64,000 nucleotides of DNA from positions 62,001 to 126,000 of the forward strand of contig CANMTR010000007.1 of assembly GCA_947500825.1 (NCBI GenBank), read 5' to 3'. This stretch comes from an uncultured Paracoccaceae bacterium (GTDB lineage Bacteria > Pseudomonadota > Alphaproteobacteria > Rhodobacterales > Rhodobacteraceae). The notes beneath the pieces are model-generated. The model was not told the origin of the DNA. It saw nothing but the letters and a program-made list of their open reading frames with translations, and searched no databases. Position numbers and translations under genes: made by a program. Within the stretch, counting starts at the first letter, position 1. Each line of letters starts with the position of its first letter. Of this stretch, positions 9,986 to 18,375 are shown piece by piece.

Positions 9986-11032
9986 ATGGGCGCCTTCCTC
10001 CTTCGACGCATCGCGGTGATGCTGGCCACGGCGCTGTGCCTGACCTTCGTCGTCTTCGTCCTGACCAACCTGCAGCCCAACCTGGAGAAGGTCGCCCGGA
10101 CGCAGGGAAACGCGCGCATGACCGACGCCGAGGTCGCCTCGTGGCTCGACGCGCGCGGCTACGACCGCAACGTCTTCGTCAAGTACGGCGAATGGCTGGG
10201 CGTCGTGCCGGGATACGTGGCCCGCGACGGCGACGGCGTGCAGGGTCGCTGCTTCGGGCAGGCGGCCGAGGTCCCGTCCGGCGCATCCCGCTTCTGCGGC
10301 GTGCTGCAGGGCAGCTGGGGCTACTCCACCGTCTTCCGGGAGGACGTGAGCACCATCGTCGCGACCCGCCTGGGCCTGACCGGCAAGCTCATGGCCTGGA
10401 CGCTGGCGCTGATGGTGCCCTCCGCGCTGGTGCTCGGCGTGCTGGCGGGCATGCGGGAGGGAAGCCGCACCGACCGGGCGTTGTCCTCGGTCTCGATCCT
10501 CTCGACGGCGACGCCCGAATACGTCTCTGGCGTGATCCTGATCACCGTCTTCGCCTCCTCCGCCGCCGGCCTGGGCTGGTTCAAGGGCACCGCCGCCTCC
10601 GCCATGGAGGACGCCACCTTCTGGAACTTCTTCCTGCCTGTGCTGACGATCGCGCTCTACGGGATGGGCTACATCGCGCGGATGACCCGCGCCTCCATGG
10701 CCGAGGTCATGACCAGCCAGTACATCCGCACCGCCCGGCTCAAGGGCGTGCGGTTCCGCGACGTGGTGCTCAGGCACGCGCTCCGGAACGCGCTCATCGC
10801 CCCCTTCACGGTGATCATGCTGCAGTTCCCCTGGCTCCTGAACGGCGTCGTGATCGTCGAGACCCTGTTCAACTACAAGGGCTTCGGCTGGACGCTGGTG
10901 CAGGCGGCGGGCAACAACGACATCGAGCTGCTGCTCGCCGTCTCGGTCGTTTCGGTGGTCGTCGTGCTGGCCACCCAGCTCGTCTCCGACATCGGCTATG
11001 TCTGGCTCAACCCCCGGATCTCGGTGACGTGA
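9986..11032 (+). CDS. DppB/OppB-type ABC transporter permease
   Basis: Inner-membrane permease subunit (348 residues) of a peptide/nickel/opine-type importer. A first transmembrane helix (about 8-28) is followed by a large periplasmic segment (about 30-120), then five further helices with the cytoplasmic EAA-type loop TARLKGVRFRDVVLRHALRN that contacts the ATPase. The second permease gene follows after about 40 bases. Neither a binding protein nor ATPase genes lie near, so the pair is incomplete here and its substrate cannot be named. Confidence 0.88.
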   Translation: MGAFLLRRIAVMLATALCLTFVVFVLTNLQPNLEKVARTQGNARMTDAEVASWLDARGYDRNVFVKYGEWLGVVPGYVARDGDGVQGRCFGQAAEVPSGASRFCGVLQGSWGYSTVFREDVSTIVATRLGLTGKLMAWTLALMVPSALVLGVLAGMREGSRTDRALSSVSILSTATPEYVSGVILITVFASSAAGLGWFKGTAASAMEDATFWNFFLPVLTIALYGMGYIARMTRASMAEVMTSQYIRTARLKGVRFRDVVLRHALRNALIAPFTVIMLQFPWLLNGVVIVETLFNYKGFGWTLVQAAGNNDIELLLAVSVVSVVVVLATQLVSDIGYVWLNPRISVT

Positions 11033-11072
11033 GCCCTCTCTCCCCGTTCCGCCCCCCGTTCGAGGACCTTCC

Positions 11073-12488
11073 ATGGACGCCCTGAGCTGGACCGGCGCGC
11101 TCGCGCCCTTCCTCCCCGTCCTCGCCGCGCTCGCTTGCCTGGCCGCCGCCCTGGTCGTGGGCCGCGGCGTCGCGGACGCGGTCCCGGGTGCCGGAGGCGG
11201 GCTGGCGCGCGGCCTCGACCGCGCGAGCCTCTGGGCCGTGGCAGGGCTCGCGGGCGCCCTCGTCCTGTTCCTCGTCGCCGCGATCGCCCTCGGCACCGGC
11301 GCAGGGATCGCGGGCGGCGTGGCGCGGCGGCTCCTGCCGGTCTGGGCCGCCCTCGTGGTCGTTCTTGGGTTGTCGCGCCTGTTCCGCCGCCGCCTCGGGC
11401 TCTACGGCAAGCTCTTCGACTCGCCCATCGGCGTCACGGGTTTCGCGCTGGTCCTGTTCTGGGCCGTCACCGCCCTCCTCGGGGCGCTCGACCTGATCGT
11501 GACCTTCGATCCGCTGGGCCAGTCGGGCGCCATGAAGAACGAGGGGCCCGGCACCCCCTTCACCCTCATGGTCGGCGAGGCACCGGGCGGCAGCTATCCC
11601 GCCTATCTTCTGGGCGGCGACAACCTGGGCCGCGACGTGTTCTCGCGGATGATCGCGGGGGCCTGGACGGTGGTCCAGATCGCCCCCCTGGCCACGGCCT
11701 TCTCCTTCATGGTGGGGATCACGCTGGGTCTGCCGGCCGCTTATTTCGGCGGCCGGCTCGATATGGGCCTCACGTTCCTCGCCAACCTGATCCTGGCCTT
11801 CCCGGTGATCCTGCTCTTCTACCTGCTGGTCACACCCGAGATCGTGGCCACGGGCCTGCCCACCTACATGGCCATGGTCCTGTTCGTGTTTCCCATCGTC
11901 TTCGTCGCGGTGCTGCTGAACGCGCGCTACCGCACCCGCCCGCGCCTGCGGCCCGCGCTCCTCGCGGGCGTGATCCTGGGGATGGGCTGGCTCTATCTCT
12001 CCCTCCTCTCCGACCGGCTCGGCCCGGTGACGATCCTGCCCGCCCCGCTCGACCTCTTCGACGTGCCCGGCGGCATCCTCGTGGTGTTCGTGGCGGTGGT
12101 GTTCGTCAACGCGCCCACCGTGTTCCGGATCGTGCGCGGTATCGCCCTCGACGTGAAGACGCGCGACTACGTGGCCGCGGCCCGCACCCGCGGCGAGGGG
12201 CCCTGGTACGTCATGCTGTGGGAGATCCTGCCCAACGCGCGCGGGCCGCTCATCGTCGATTTCTGCCTGCGGGTGGGCTACACCACGATCCTTCTCGGCA
12301 CGCTGGGCTTCTTTGGGTTGGGCCTGCCCCCCGAGAGCCCCGACTGGGGCTCCACCATCAACGAGGGGCGCAAGCTCCTGGCGATCTACCCCCACCCCGC
12401 CCTCGCCCCGGCGCTGGCGCTCCTGTCGCTCGTCCTCGGCCTGAACCTCCTGGCAGATGGGCTGCGGGAGGAATCCCTGCGGGACTGA
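11073..12488 (+). CDS. DppC/OppC-type ABC transporter permease
   Basis: Partner permease of the preceding gene (471 residues, longer than the roughly 300 of DppC). The N-terminal 130 residues hold extra hydrophobic helices; the conserved permease domain covers about 180-465 and includes GGDNLGRDVFSRMI, the ATPase-contact loop AARTRGEGPWYVMLWEILPN and LGLPPESPDWGSTINEG. Long forms of this kind occur in peptide transporters of alphaproteobacteria. It should be followed by DppD/DppF ATPases; instead a decayed dehydrogenase gene follows. Confidence 0.88.
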   Translation: MDALSWTGALAPFLPVLAALACLAAALVVGRGVADAVPGAGGGLARGLDRASLWAVAGLAGALVLFLVAAIALGTGAGIAGGVARRLLPVWAALVVVLGLSRLFRRRLGLYGKLFDSPIGVTGFALVLFWAVTALLGALDLIVTFDPLGQSGAMKNEGPGTPFTLMVGEAPGGSYPAYLLGGDNLGRDVFSRMIAGAWTVVQIAPLATAFSFMVGITLGLPAAYFGGRLDMGLTFLANLILAFPVILLFYLLVTPEIVATGLPTYMAMVLFVFPIVFVAVLLNARYRTRPRLRPALLAGVILGMGWLYLSLLSDRLGPVTILPAPLDLFDVPGGILVVFVAVVFVNAPTVFRIVRGIALDVKTRDYVAAARTRGEGPWYVMLWEILPNARGPLIVDFCLRVGYTTILLGTLGFFGLGLPPESPDWGSTINEGRKLLAIYPHPALAPALALLSLVLGLNLLADGLREESLRD

Positions 12489-12599
12489 ACCGCCGCCCCC
12501 ACCGCGCCCCCGAAGGTCGGACCTACCGTCCGGGGGGGCCTTCGCCCCGGCCCGCCGCATCTGACGGCAAGAGGATTTGGTCCGGGGAGGGATCGCACC

Positions 12600-13110
12600 A
12601 TGAAGACCCGCATCGCCCTGCTGCGCGAGATAGGCGTGCCCAGGCCCTGTACCCGGTCGCGCCCCATCGAGGTGGTCGGGGCCGATCTGGACGACCCCGG
12701 CCCCGGCGAGATGCGGGTCAGGGTCGCCGCCGCGGGCCTGTGCCATTCCGATCTCTTGGTCATCAACGGCGACAGGCCCCGGGCCATGGCGCTGGCCCTG
12801 GGCCACGAGGCGGCCGGCGTGGTGGAGGTGGTGGGCGAAGGGCTCGACCGCTTCGAGCCGGGCGACCACCACGCCGTCGATCCGGCCGCACCGGGCGCGG
12901 CGGAGCGCATCGCCGAGCTGACGGGCGGCGGCGTCGACGTGGCGGTGGAGCTCGCCGGGTCCGCCGCCGCGCTGCGCTTCGCCTACGACATCGTCCGGCG
13001 CGGGGGGATCGCCGTCACCGACGGCCTGCCGCCTCCCTCTCGCCCGGATCAACGAGCGGTTCGAGCGCCTCGCCACCGGGGAGGCGATCCGCCAGGTCGT
13101 CGTCTTCGAC
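12600..13110 (+). pseudogene. Zinc-dependent alcohol dehydrogenase remnant
   Basis: Begins as a normal medium-chain zinc alcohol dehydrogenase behind a good ribosome-binding site (GGGGAGGG): VRVAAAGLCHSDL with the zinc-binding Cys, ALGHEAAGVVEVVGEG. It then jumps straight from FEPGDH to ERIAELTGGGVDVAVELAGS, missing the structural-zinc lobe and most of the Rossmann fold. After VTDGLPPPS a further deletion and a +1 frame change lead to the normal C-terminal ending ARINERFERLATGEAIRQVVVF. Only about half of the usual 370 codons remain. Its first frame stays open into the next gene, so a fused product is possible but unlikely to be functional. Confidence 0.85.
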
Positions 13111-13193
13111 CGACCCGCGGCTTCCCTAGCGGCATCGTCGCCTCCGTGCTCTCGTCGTTCCTGCATCCCCTGCAATCGAGGAAAGGGGCCGCC

Positions 13194-14417
13194 ATGCGCG
13201 CCACGCTGGTCATCGGCATCTCCGCCGCGCTCGTCGCCGGATCGCTCCGGGGCGCCGCCGCGCAGGAGGGATACGACAACCCCCATGCCGACGAGCCGGT
13301 CGGCGATGTCGAGGCGATGTATTCGGGCGACCTGCTGCCCGACCTGGCCGTCAGCACGTGCCGCAACATCCACCGCCTGTTCCCGACCCGCACGGTGGAG
13401 GCCGGCGGCGATGTCCGCCCCCTGCCCGCCTCCGGCCGGAGCCTCGGCCCGGTCGCCGTCGAGCTGGACGGCGAGACCTATGACCTGAACGACGCCCTGG
13501 CGCTCGACAGCGTCACCGGGCTGATCGTGCTCAAGGGCGGCGAGGTCGTCCACGAGGTCTACCAGCGCGGCAACACGCCCCGGACCCGGTGGATGTCGAT
13601 GTCGGTGGTCAAGTCGATCACCTCGACCCTGGTGGGCGCGGCCCTCCACGACGGGCATATCGGCAGCTGCGACGACGACGTCACCGACTACGTGCCCGAA
13701 CTCGCGGGCAGCGCCTACGAGGGCGTGTCGATCCGCGACATCCTCCTCATGGCCTCCGGCGTGGCCTGGGACGAGACCTACACCAACCCCGCCTCCGACC
13801 GCCGCGACCTGCTGCGCGCGCAACTGGCCCAGGAGGACGGTGCCCTGATGGAGGTCATGGCCGGCCTCGACCGCGCCGGCGACCCCGGGACGATACACAC
13901 CTACTCCACCGGCGAGACGCAGGTCCTGGGAGAGGTCGTGCGCGGTGCGGTCGGCATGCCCGTCTCCCGCTACCTCGCCGAGAAGATCAGGACCCCCTAC
14001 GGCATGGAAACGGACGCCGAGTGGTGGCTCGATGCGCCCGGCGGCGTGGTGATCGGCGGCAGCGGCCTCAGCGCCACGCTGCGCGACTACGCGCGCTTCG
14101 GCCAGTTCTTCCTCGAGGGCGGCATGGCCGGGGGCACCCGCGTCCTGCCGGAGGGCTGGACGGAGACGGCCGGCAGGCCGCAGGACCTCTCCACCGGCGA
14201 GACGATCGACTACGGCTACATGTGGTGGCCCGCCTGGACCGAGGCCTCCCGCGAGGACGAGGCCTTCGCCGCCGTCGGCATCCAGGGGCAGTACGTCTAC
14301 GTCAATCCGGCAGAGCAGGTGGTCATCGCCATGACCTCCGCCCAGCCCGAACCTCTCGGCCGCGAGCCGGTGGAGGCGATGGCCTTCTTCGACACCCTGG
14401 TCGCCGCCATAGAGTGA
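13194..14417 (+). CDS. Secreted NylB-like serine hydrolase (beta-lactamase family)
   Basis: Predicted exported hydrolase of 407 residues in the class C beta-lactamase/6-aminohexanoate-dimer hydrolase fold. A signal peptide (MRATLVIGISAALVAGS...AAAQE) is followed by the nucleophile motif SVVK (in WMSMSVVKSITSTLVG, about residue 140), a Tyr-containing TYSTGETQVLG motif in the place of YxN, and GGSGLSATLRDYARFGQFF plus GIQGQYVYVNP near the C-terminus. The ATG at 13194 has GAAAGGGG upstream. It is read in frame with the dehydrogenase remnant. The substrate is unknown; amide or ester hydrolysis is the family's chemistry. Confidence 0.85.
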   Translation: MRATLVIGISAALVAGSLRGAAAQEGYDNPHADEPVGDVEAMYSGDLLPDLAVSTCRNIHRLFPTRTVEAGGDVRPLPASGRSLGPVAVELDGETYDLNDALALDSVTGLIVLKGGEVVHEVYQRGNTPRTRWMSMSVVKSITSTLVGAALHDGHIGSCDDDVTDYVPELAGSAYEGVSIRDILLMASGVAWDETYTNPASDRRDLLRAQLAQEDGALMEVMAGLDRAGDPGTIHTYSTGETQVLGEVVRGAVGMPVSRYLAEKIRTPYGMETDAEWWLDAPGGVVIGGSGLSATLRDYARFGQFFLEGGMAGGTRVLPEGWTETAGRPQDLSTGETIDYGYMWWPAWTEASREDEAFAAVGIQGQYVYVNPAEQVVIAMTSAQPEPLGREPVEAMAFFDTLVAAIE

Positions 14418-14535
14418 GCCCGGCCGGACGCCCCTGGCCTCCCCGCGTCCCCCGGGGCCGATACCGCACGCCCTCCCCGCGGCAGCCCTGCCCGGCATGT
14501 CCCCGGCCTCGGACGCCCGCCCCCTTGAACGACAC

Positions 14536-14560
14536 GTGGCCCCCGGCATCCGGGGGCCAC
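14536..14560. terminator. Bidirectional hairpin between convergent genes
   Basis: A perfect 11-bp inverted repeat (GTGGCCCCCGG, loop of three bases, CCGGGGGCCAC) lies between the convergent ends of the serine hydrolase and the curlin gene. No long T run follows on either strand, so termination strength is uncertain. Confidence 0.6.
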
Positions 14561-14600
14561 GCTGGTTCTCGCCCGGGCGCGAGGCCCGGTCAGGCTTCGA

Positions 14601-16148
14601 TCACTGCATCACAGTGGCCACGTTGGCATCGCCCGACTGCAGCACCGCCATCGCATTGCCATTCGTGCTCTGTGAGCCGGTGAAGGTATTGCCGATGCCG
14701 TCCTGCATGATCCCGAAATCGTTGTTGTTGCCGGCCACCGTCATGGTGAGATCGTTCCCATCGCCGGACTGCGTGAGCGTACCGGAGCGGAGGCTGACCC
14801 CGTTGATCCTGGAGACCACCATGCCGGGCGTATTGTTGCGATCGCCAGACATAGTGACGGTGAGTTCGTTTCCGGTGCCGAGGCCGCCAACTTCCTGCAT
14901 CGTGGAGAGGTAGTTGTTGCTACCGGAGATCGTCGCCGTGGCGGTCTGATCCTGCCCCGACTGATTGAAGGTCAGGTCGTTGAAGTTTCCCGTCACAAGC
15001 GCATCGATCGAGCCGTTGAAGCCGGTTTGGTCCGAAACGATACTGTTGTCGCTACCGCCGTTCACAGTAAGAATAAGGGCGTTGTCGTCGTTGCTCTGCG
15101 TCGACTCGATAATGTTGCCATCGGCGCCGTTCCGCACCCGGGTCTCGATCGTGTTTCCGTTTCCGGACTGGATCGACAGGATATCGTTATCGCTGCTTAC
15201 GCTCACACCCAGAATGATGTCGTTCCCAGCGCCGACCTGAACGGAGCCGATCTGGTTGTCGTCGGCGCCGCCGGTCAGGGACGTCAAGTTGGTGTTCCCC
15301 GTTCCTTCCTGGCGGGAGCCGGTCTCGTTGCGGTTCCCGGCGACGTTCAGGGTCAGGGTGTTGTCGTCGACCGTGTTATTGATGCCGTCGCCGTATTGCG
15401 ATGCCCCGAACTGGTTGCGATTTCCGGAGATGGAGATGTCCATCGTCCCGCCCTCTGACTGGCGGCCGTTCACGCCTTGGATGAGGGTGGATGTCTCGAC
15501 GCCCGGCAAATCGGCAATACCCGTCAGAGCGCCTCCACCGTTCTCGGCGCCGGTCATGGTCACGTTCATCCGGTTCGTCTCGTTGCCCCCTCCCACTGAC
15601 CATTGGGAAATTTTGGCAACGCGGTTCTCGCGGCCACTCTGATCGACGGTCAGGGTCGGCTTTGAACTATTATTCTTGTTCTGCTGAACGCTACCGATGA
15701 CGTGGCCGCCATCTCCGCGTTGCGTTATGCTGGCGCTGTTCTGTTGAACGTCACCGCCTGGACCGGAAGATTGCCAGACCGCGCCGACCTCGTTCCCGTC
15801 ACTCCGTTGATCAATGACCAAAATGTTGCCACGCCTACCCGGGTTAGTGCCCGTGTGGGTCTGGAAGACGCCCCGGGTATTGTTGCCGGACCATTCGTTG
15901 TTCCGGAGACCGACTTGGTTGTTGTCGCCCGACTGCGTCACGGTCAGATTGTTGAAGTTGTTCTCCTGCACCAATGCAGTGGCGTTGTCTGCATCGCCCG
16001 CCACGTTGCCGCTGCCCTGCGACTGATCGATTGTGGCGTCGTTACCAATTCCACTTTGCCGCAGATCGGTGGCGTTGTCCTGAGCGGCAACCGCACCAGC
16101 CAGGAGCGTCAGTGCGGTCGTGGTGAGCGCGAGTTTCGTAAGTTTCAT
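14601..16148 (-). CDS. Large curlin-repeat protein (CsgA-like amyloid subunit)
   Basis: Secreted 515-residue protein: signal peptide MKLTKLALTTTALTLLAGAVAAQ, then an uninterrupted run of short repeats rich in Asn, Gln, Gly, Ser and Thr. Units such as TQSGDNNQVG, TLTQSGDGNDLTMTVAG and LQSGDANVATVMQ fit the curlin Q-x-G-x-x-N pattern that stacks into cross-beta fibres. It is more than three times the length of E. coli CsgA (about 150). The gene is divergent from csgF across 654 bases and uses more AAC/ACG/CAG and T-rich antisense triplets than its neighbours. By analogy it is exported by CsgG and assembles outside the cell; whether it is the major or nucleating subunit is inference. Confidence 0.88.
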   Translation of the reverse strand: MKLTKLALTTTALTLLAGAVAAQDNATDLRQSGIGNDATIDQSQGSGNVAGDADNATALVQENNFNNLTVTQSGDNNQVGLRNNEWSGNNTRGVFQTHTGTNPGRRGNILVIDQRSDGNEVGAVWQSSGPGGDVQQNSASITQRGDGGHVIGSVQQNKNNSSKPTLTVDQSGRENRVAKISQWSVGGGNETNRMNVTMTGAENGGGALTGIADLPGVETSTLIQGVNGRQSEGGTMDISISGNRNQFGASQYGDGINNTVDDNTLTLNVAGNRNETGSRQEGTGNTNLTSLTGGADDNQIGSVQVGAGNDIILGVSVSSDNDILSIQSGNGNTIETRVRNGADGNIIESTQSNDDNALILTVNGGSDNSIVSDQTGFNGSIDALVTGNFNDLTFNQSGQDQTATATISGSNNYLSTMQEVGGLGTGNELTVTMSGDRNNTPGMVVSRINGVSLRSGTLTQSGDGNDLTMTVAGNNNDFGIMQDGIGNTFTGSQSTNGNAMAVLQSGDANVATVMQ

Positions 16149-16802
16149 AATACGTATTCCCGATTATAATCCGTTTTCGGCTCACGCCGTTCAAATTGGC
16201 AGCAAGCCGCAGGAAATGAATTTACGGATAACAATAATAATTACGTCGCCCACCGTAATCACGGGAAGGCCGCCCTTCACGCCACTAACGAACGTGAAGA
16301 TCGCACTTTAAACAGGTTATGCTGCGTGATCCGGGTAAATGGCAGGCCGCCTTTTCCCGTATCCATCCTCCTCGATCCATCCCCTTACTCGAGGTTAGAC
16401 GAGGTTAACGTTTCGGTGCAAACAAATTCGTGATCTGGCTTCATTAACCTCTAGATACCTTTGTTAACCTGTTGTTAAGGAACTGCTAATTCTTGGATCC
16501 GCCCCGTAACAGCGCACCAAGTCGACGTTCCGGCCCCTCGCGGCCCGTGTCGGGCGGATGTCCTGATCCGCACCACGAAACGCGACTCCGGGAACGCCGC
16601 GCCGCGGGCGGAGGAACTCGCGGAAGGAGGAACGGGCCGGGCGAATACGGTAGAAGTTCCTCCGCAAGGCGAATTAACCAAATCGTTGCGGATCGGCAAC
16701 ATTTTTTGACGATCGAAACCGGGCCCGGAATATCGGGAGCTTCCGTGTTAGGGACGCGCCACCGTATTTCGGCCACGGGGACTTGGGCGTATTGGAGCCA
16801 GA
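16149..16802. promoter_or_regulatory. Divergent curli promoter region
   Basis: A 654-base stretch with no gene separates the curlin gene (minus) from csgF (plus). It is clearly more AT-rich than the surroundings. It holds several TTAAC motifs (near 16405, 16444, 16464 and 16475), a 10-bp palindrome AATACGTATT just before the curlin ATG (16149-16158), and a small inverted repeat GTTGC/GCAAC followed by six T (16685-16707). Promoters for both operons should lie here. Confidence 0.7.
16464..16478. promoter_or_regulatory. CtrA-like binding site TTAA-N7-TTAA
   Basis: The sequence TTAACCTGTTGTTAA is an exact match to the full CtrA consensus TTAA-N7-TTAA known from alphaproteobacteria. It sits midway between the divergent curlin and csgF start codons (about 315-325 bases from each). 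Additional half-sites lie at 16405 and 16444. Function as a CtrA operator is inferred. Confidence 0.55.
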
Positions 16803-17255
16803 ATGATTAGATCGCTTTCGTATGTTATCCTGCTTTCCCTCGCCGCTCCCGCCGGGGCGGGAGATCTTACCTACACGCCGATCAATCCGTCCTTTGGCGG
16901 GAATGCCCTGAACTCCGCGCATCTCCTCGGCCTCGCCAATGCCCAGAGGAACGCCACCGCCCGCGATTTCGAGGATCCGCTCGACGACATCGAAGAGATG
17001 GACGACACGGCGTCGGCAGGCACGTCGGATGCCGACCTGTTCGTCCGCCAGCTCCAGAGCAGGCTGTTCTCGTCCCTTGCCGCGCAGGTCAACGACGCGA
17101 TCTTCGGCGACGATTCGCAGGATCAGGGCACGGTCACGTTCGGCACCACCACGGTGGAATTCGCCCGCACCACCCAGGAGATCCGGCTGGTGATCACCGA
17201 CGCGCTTGACGGGACGGTCACCGAGATCGCCGTGCCGCAGCTGGTGGCCCGATGA
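16803..17255 (+). CDS. csgF: CsgF, curli assembly factor
   Basis: Secreted accessory protein (150 residues) that caps the CsgG pore and couples curlin export to nucleation at the cell surface. A signal peptide (IRSLSYVILLSLAAPAGAG) precedes the hallmark N-terminal segment DLTYTPINPSFGGNALNSAHLL, the CsgG-binding part in E. coli. The rest (F.RQLQSRLFSSLAAQVNDAIFG and a C-terminal beta-rich half) follows the family. It overlaps csgG by four bases (ATGA), so the two are translationally coupled. Confidence 0.93.
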   Translation: MIRSLSYVILLSLAAPAGAGDLTYTPINPSFGGNALNSAHLLGLANAQRNATARDFEDPLDDIEEMDDTASAGTSDADLFVRQLQSRLFSSLAAQVNDAIFGDDSQDQGTVTFGTTTVEFARTTQEIRLVITDALDGTVTEIAVPQLVAR

Positions 17256-18304
17256 TCTGGCGCCTGACGCTCCTCGCCGCGGCCATCGGCCTGTCCGGCT
17301 GCGCCGCCACCTCCGACAGGGTCGCCCGGTCGGGAACGCCCGCCATGCTGTCCGAGATCACGCCGCAGAACGTGGCCCTGCGCGCGGTCCCGCCGGCGTC
17401 CGAACGGGTGCGCGTGGCCGTCTACGACTTCCCCGACCTCACGGGGCAGTACAAGGAGCGCGACGCCGTCCAGTCCCTGTCGCGGGCGGTCACCCAGGGC
17501 GGCGCGCCGATGCTTCTCAAGGCGTTGCAGGACGCGGGCGAGCGGCGCTGGTTCATCCCGCTCGACCGTTCCAGCCTCGATTCGCTCCTGCGCGAGCGCC
17601 AGATCGTGACCGAGATGCGCCGCATCTACCGTGGCGAGGAGCGGATCGACCCGTCCGTCCTGGGCCCGCTCGACCATGCGGGCATCATCCTGCAGGGCGG
17701 CATCGTGGGCTACGACACCAATACCGTCACCGGCGGCACGGGCGCGCGCTATCTCGGCATCGGCGGCGACACCGAATGGGTGCTCGACGTGGTGACCGTC
17801 AGTCTGCGCGCGGTCTCCACCGAGACGGGCGAGGTGCTGACCTCCGTCATGGTGCAAAAGCCCATCGCCTCGCGCTCCGTCAGGGGCAGCGTGTTCAACT
17901 ACATCGCCCTCGACGAGATCCTCGAACTCGAAGGCGGCTTCACGACCAACGAGCCGCGCCAGGTCGCCGTGCAGCAGGCCATCGAGAAAGCCGTCGTGGC
18001 CCTGATCGCCGAAGGCACCGAACTGGGTGTCTGGCGCTTCTCCAACCCCGATGCCGGGGCGAACTTCGTGCGCCTCTACCGACAGCAGAAATACGGGGGC
18101 CAGACCGGCCTCGCCCGGATACCGGCGACGCCCCCCGCCACGCGGGCCCCGGCCACGCTGCGCCGCACCACCCCGGTCGCGCCCCAGCCGGTGCGCGCGA
18201 CGGTCCGCACCATCCCGCCCGCGCAAACCCGAAGCCAGCCGGCCGCGCAGGAACCGGCCCCGCCCGCCCCTCCCCCGCCGGGCGCGGACGAGACCGTCGG
18301 ATGA
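17252..18304 (+). CDS. csgG: CsgG, curli export pore lipoprotein, with Pro-rich tail
   Basis: Outer-membrane lipoprotein forming the nonameric curlin secretion channel. The lipobox GLSGC gives the lipidated Cys at residue 17. The CsgG domain includes VAVYDFPDLTGQYKERD, LSRAVTQGGAPMLLKALQDA, RRWFIPLDRSSLDSLLRERQI and the barrel-forming GGIVGYDTNTVTGGTGARYLG. The core ends near residue 283 (RLYRQQKYGG); a further 65-70 residues, rich in Pro, Ala and Arg, are absent from the 277-residue E. coli protein. No csgE lies in the window. Confidence 0.93.
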   Translation: MIWRLTLLAAAIGLSGCAATSDRVARSGTPAMLSEITPQNVALRAVPPASERVRVAVYDFPDLTGQYKERDAVQSLSRAVTQGGAPMLLKALQDAGERRWFIPLDRSSLDSLLRERQIVTEMRRIYRGEERIDPSVLGPLDHAGIILQGGIVGYDTNTVTGGTGARYLGIGGDTEWVLDVVTVSLRAVSTETGEVLTSVMVQKPIASRSVRGSVFNYIALDEILELEGGFTTNEPRQVAVQQAIEKAVVALIAEGTELGVWRFSNPDAGANFVRLYRQQKYGGQTGLARIPATPPATRAPATLRRTTPVAPQPVRATVRTIPPAQTRSQPAAQEPAPPAPPPPGADETVG

Positions 18305-18335
18305 TCCGGAGCCTATCTTTGCGTGGGAGCTGTTG

Positions 18336-18350
18336 TTAACCTAGGGTCAA
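18336..18350. promoter_or_regulatory. Possible second CtrA-like site (one mismatch)
   Basis: TTAACCTAGGGTCAA fits TTAA-N7-TTAA with one mismatch and shares the ten bases TTGTTAACCT with the perfect site at 16461-16470. It lies 25 bases upstream of the second curlin-like gene and downstream of the csgG stop. Functional role is inferred. Confidence 0.35.
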
Positions 18351-18375
18351 GCCATTTCATCCCGGGAGGCCATTC

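Larger units (their letters stand above)
9777..12599 (+). other. Incomplete peptide-transporter locus
   Basis: The two permease genes stand without binding protein upstream or ATPases downstream. The 111 bases after the second permease hold CGAAGG/CCTTCG-type inverted repeats but no open frame for an ATPase. The layout suggests loss of flanking genes or use of ATPases encoded elsewhere. Confidence 0.5.

Noticed and set aside
11007-14549. Very long open frame (1180 codons) on the minus strand, opposite the permeases and hydrolase
   Set aside because: It mirrors well-supported genes, has low-complexity Arg/Gly/Asp composition and no recognisable domain; such frames are common in GC-rich DNA.
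16685-16707. Short inverted repeat GTTGC/GCAAC followed by ATTTTTT in the csgF leader
   Set aside because: A five-pair stem is too weak to call a terminator or attenuator; noted only inside the promoter region.
18301-18375. Terminator between csgG and the second curlin-like gene
   Set aside because: No stem with T run is present; the gap instead holds a CtrA-like near match.
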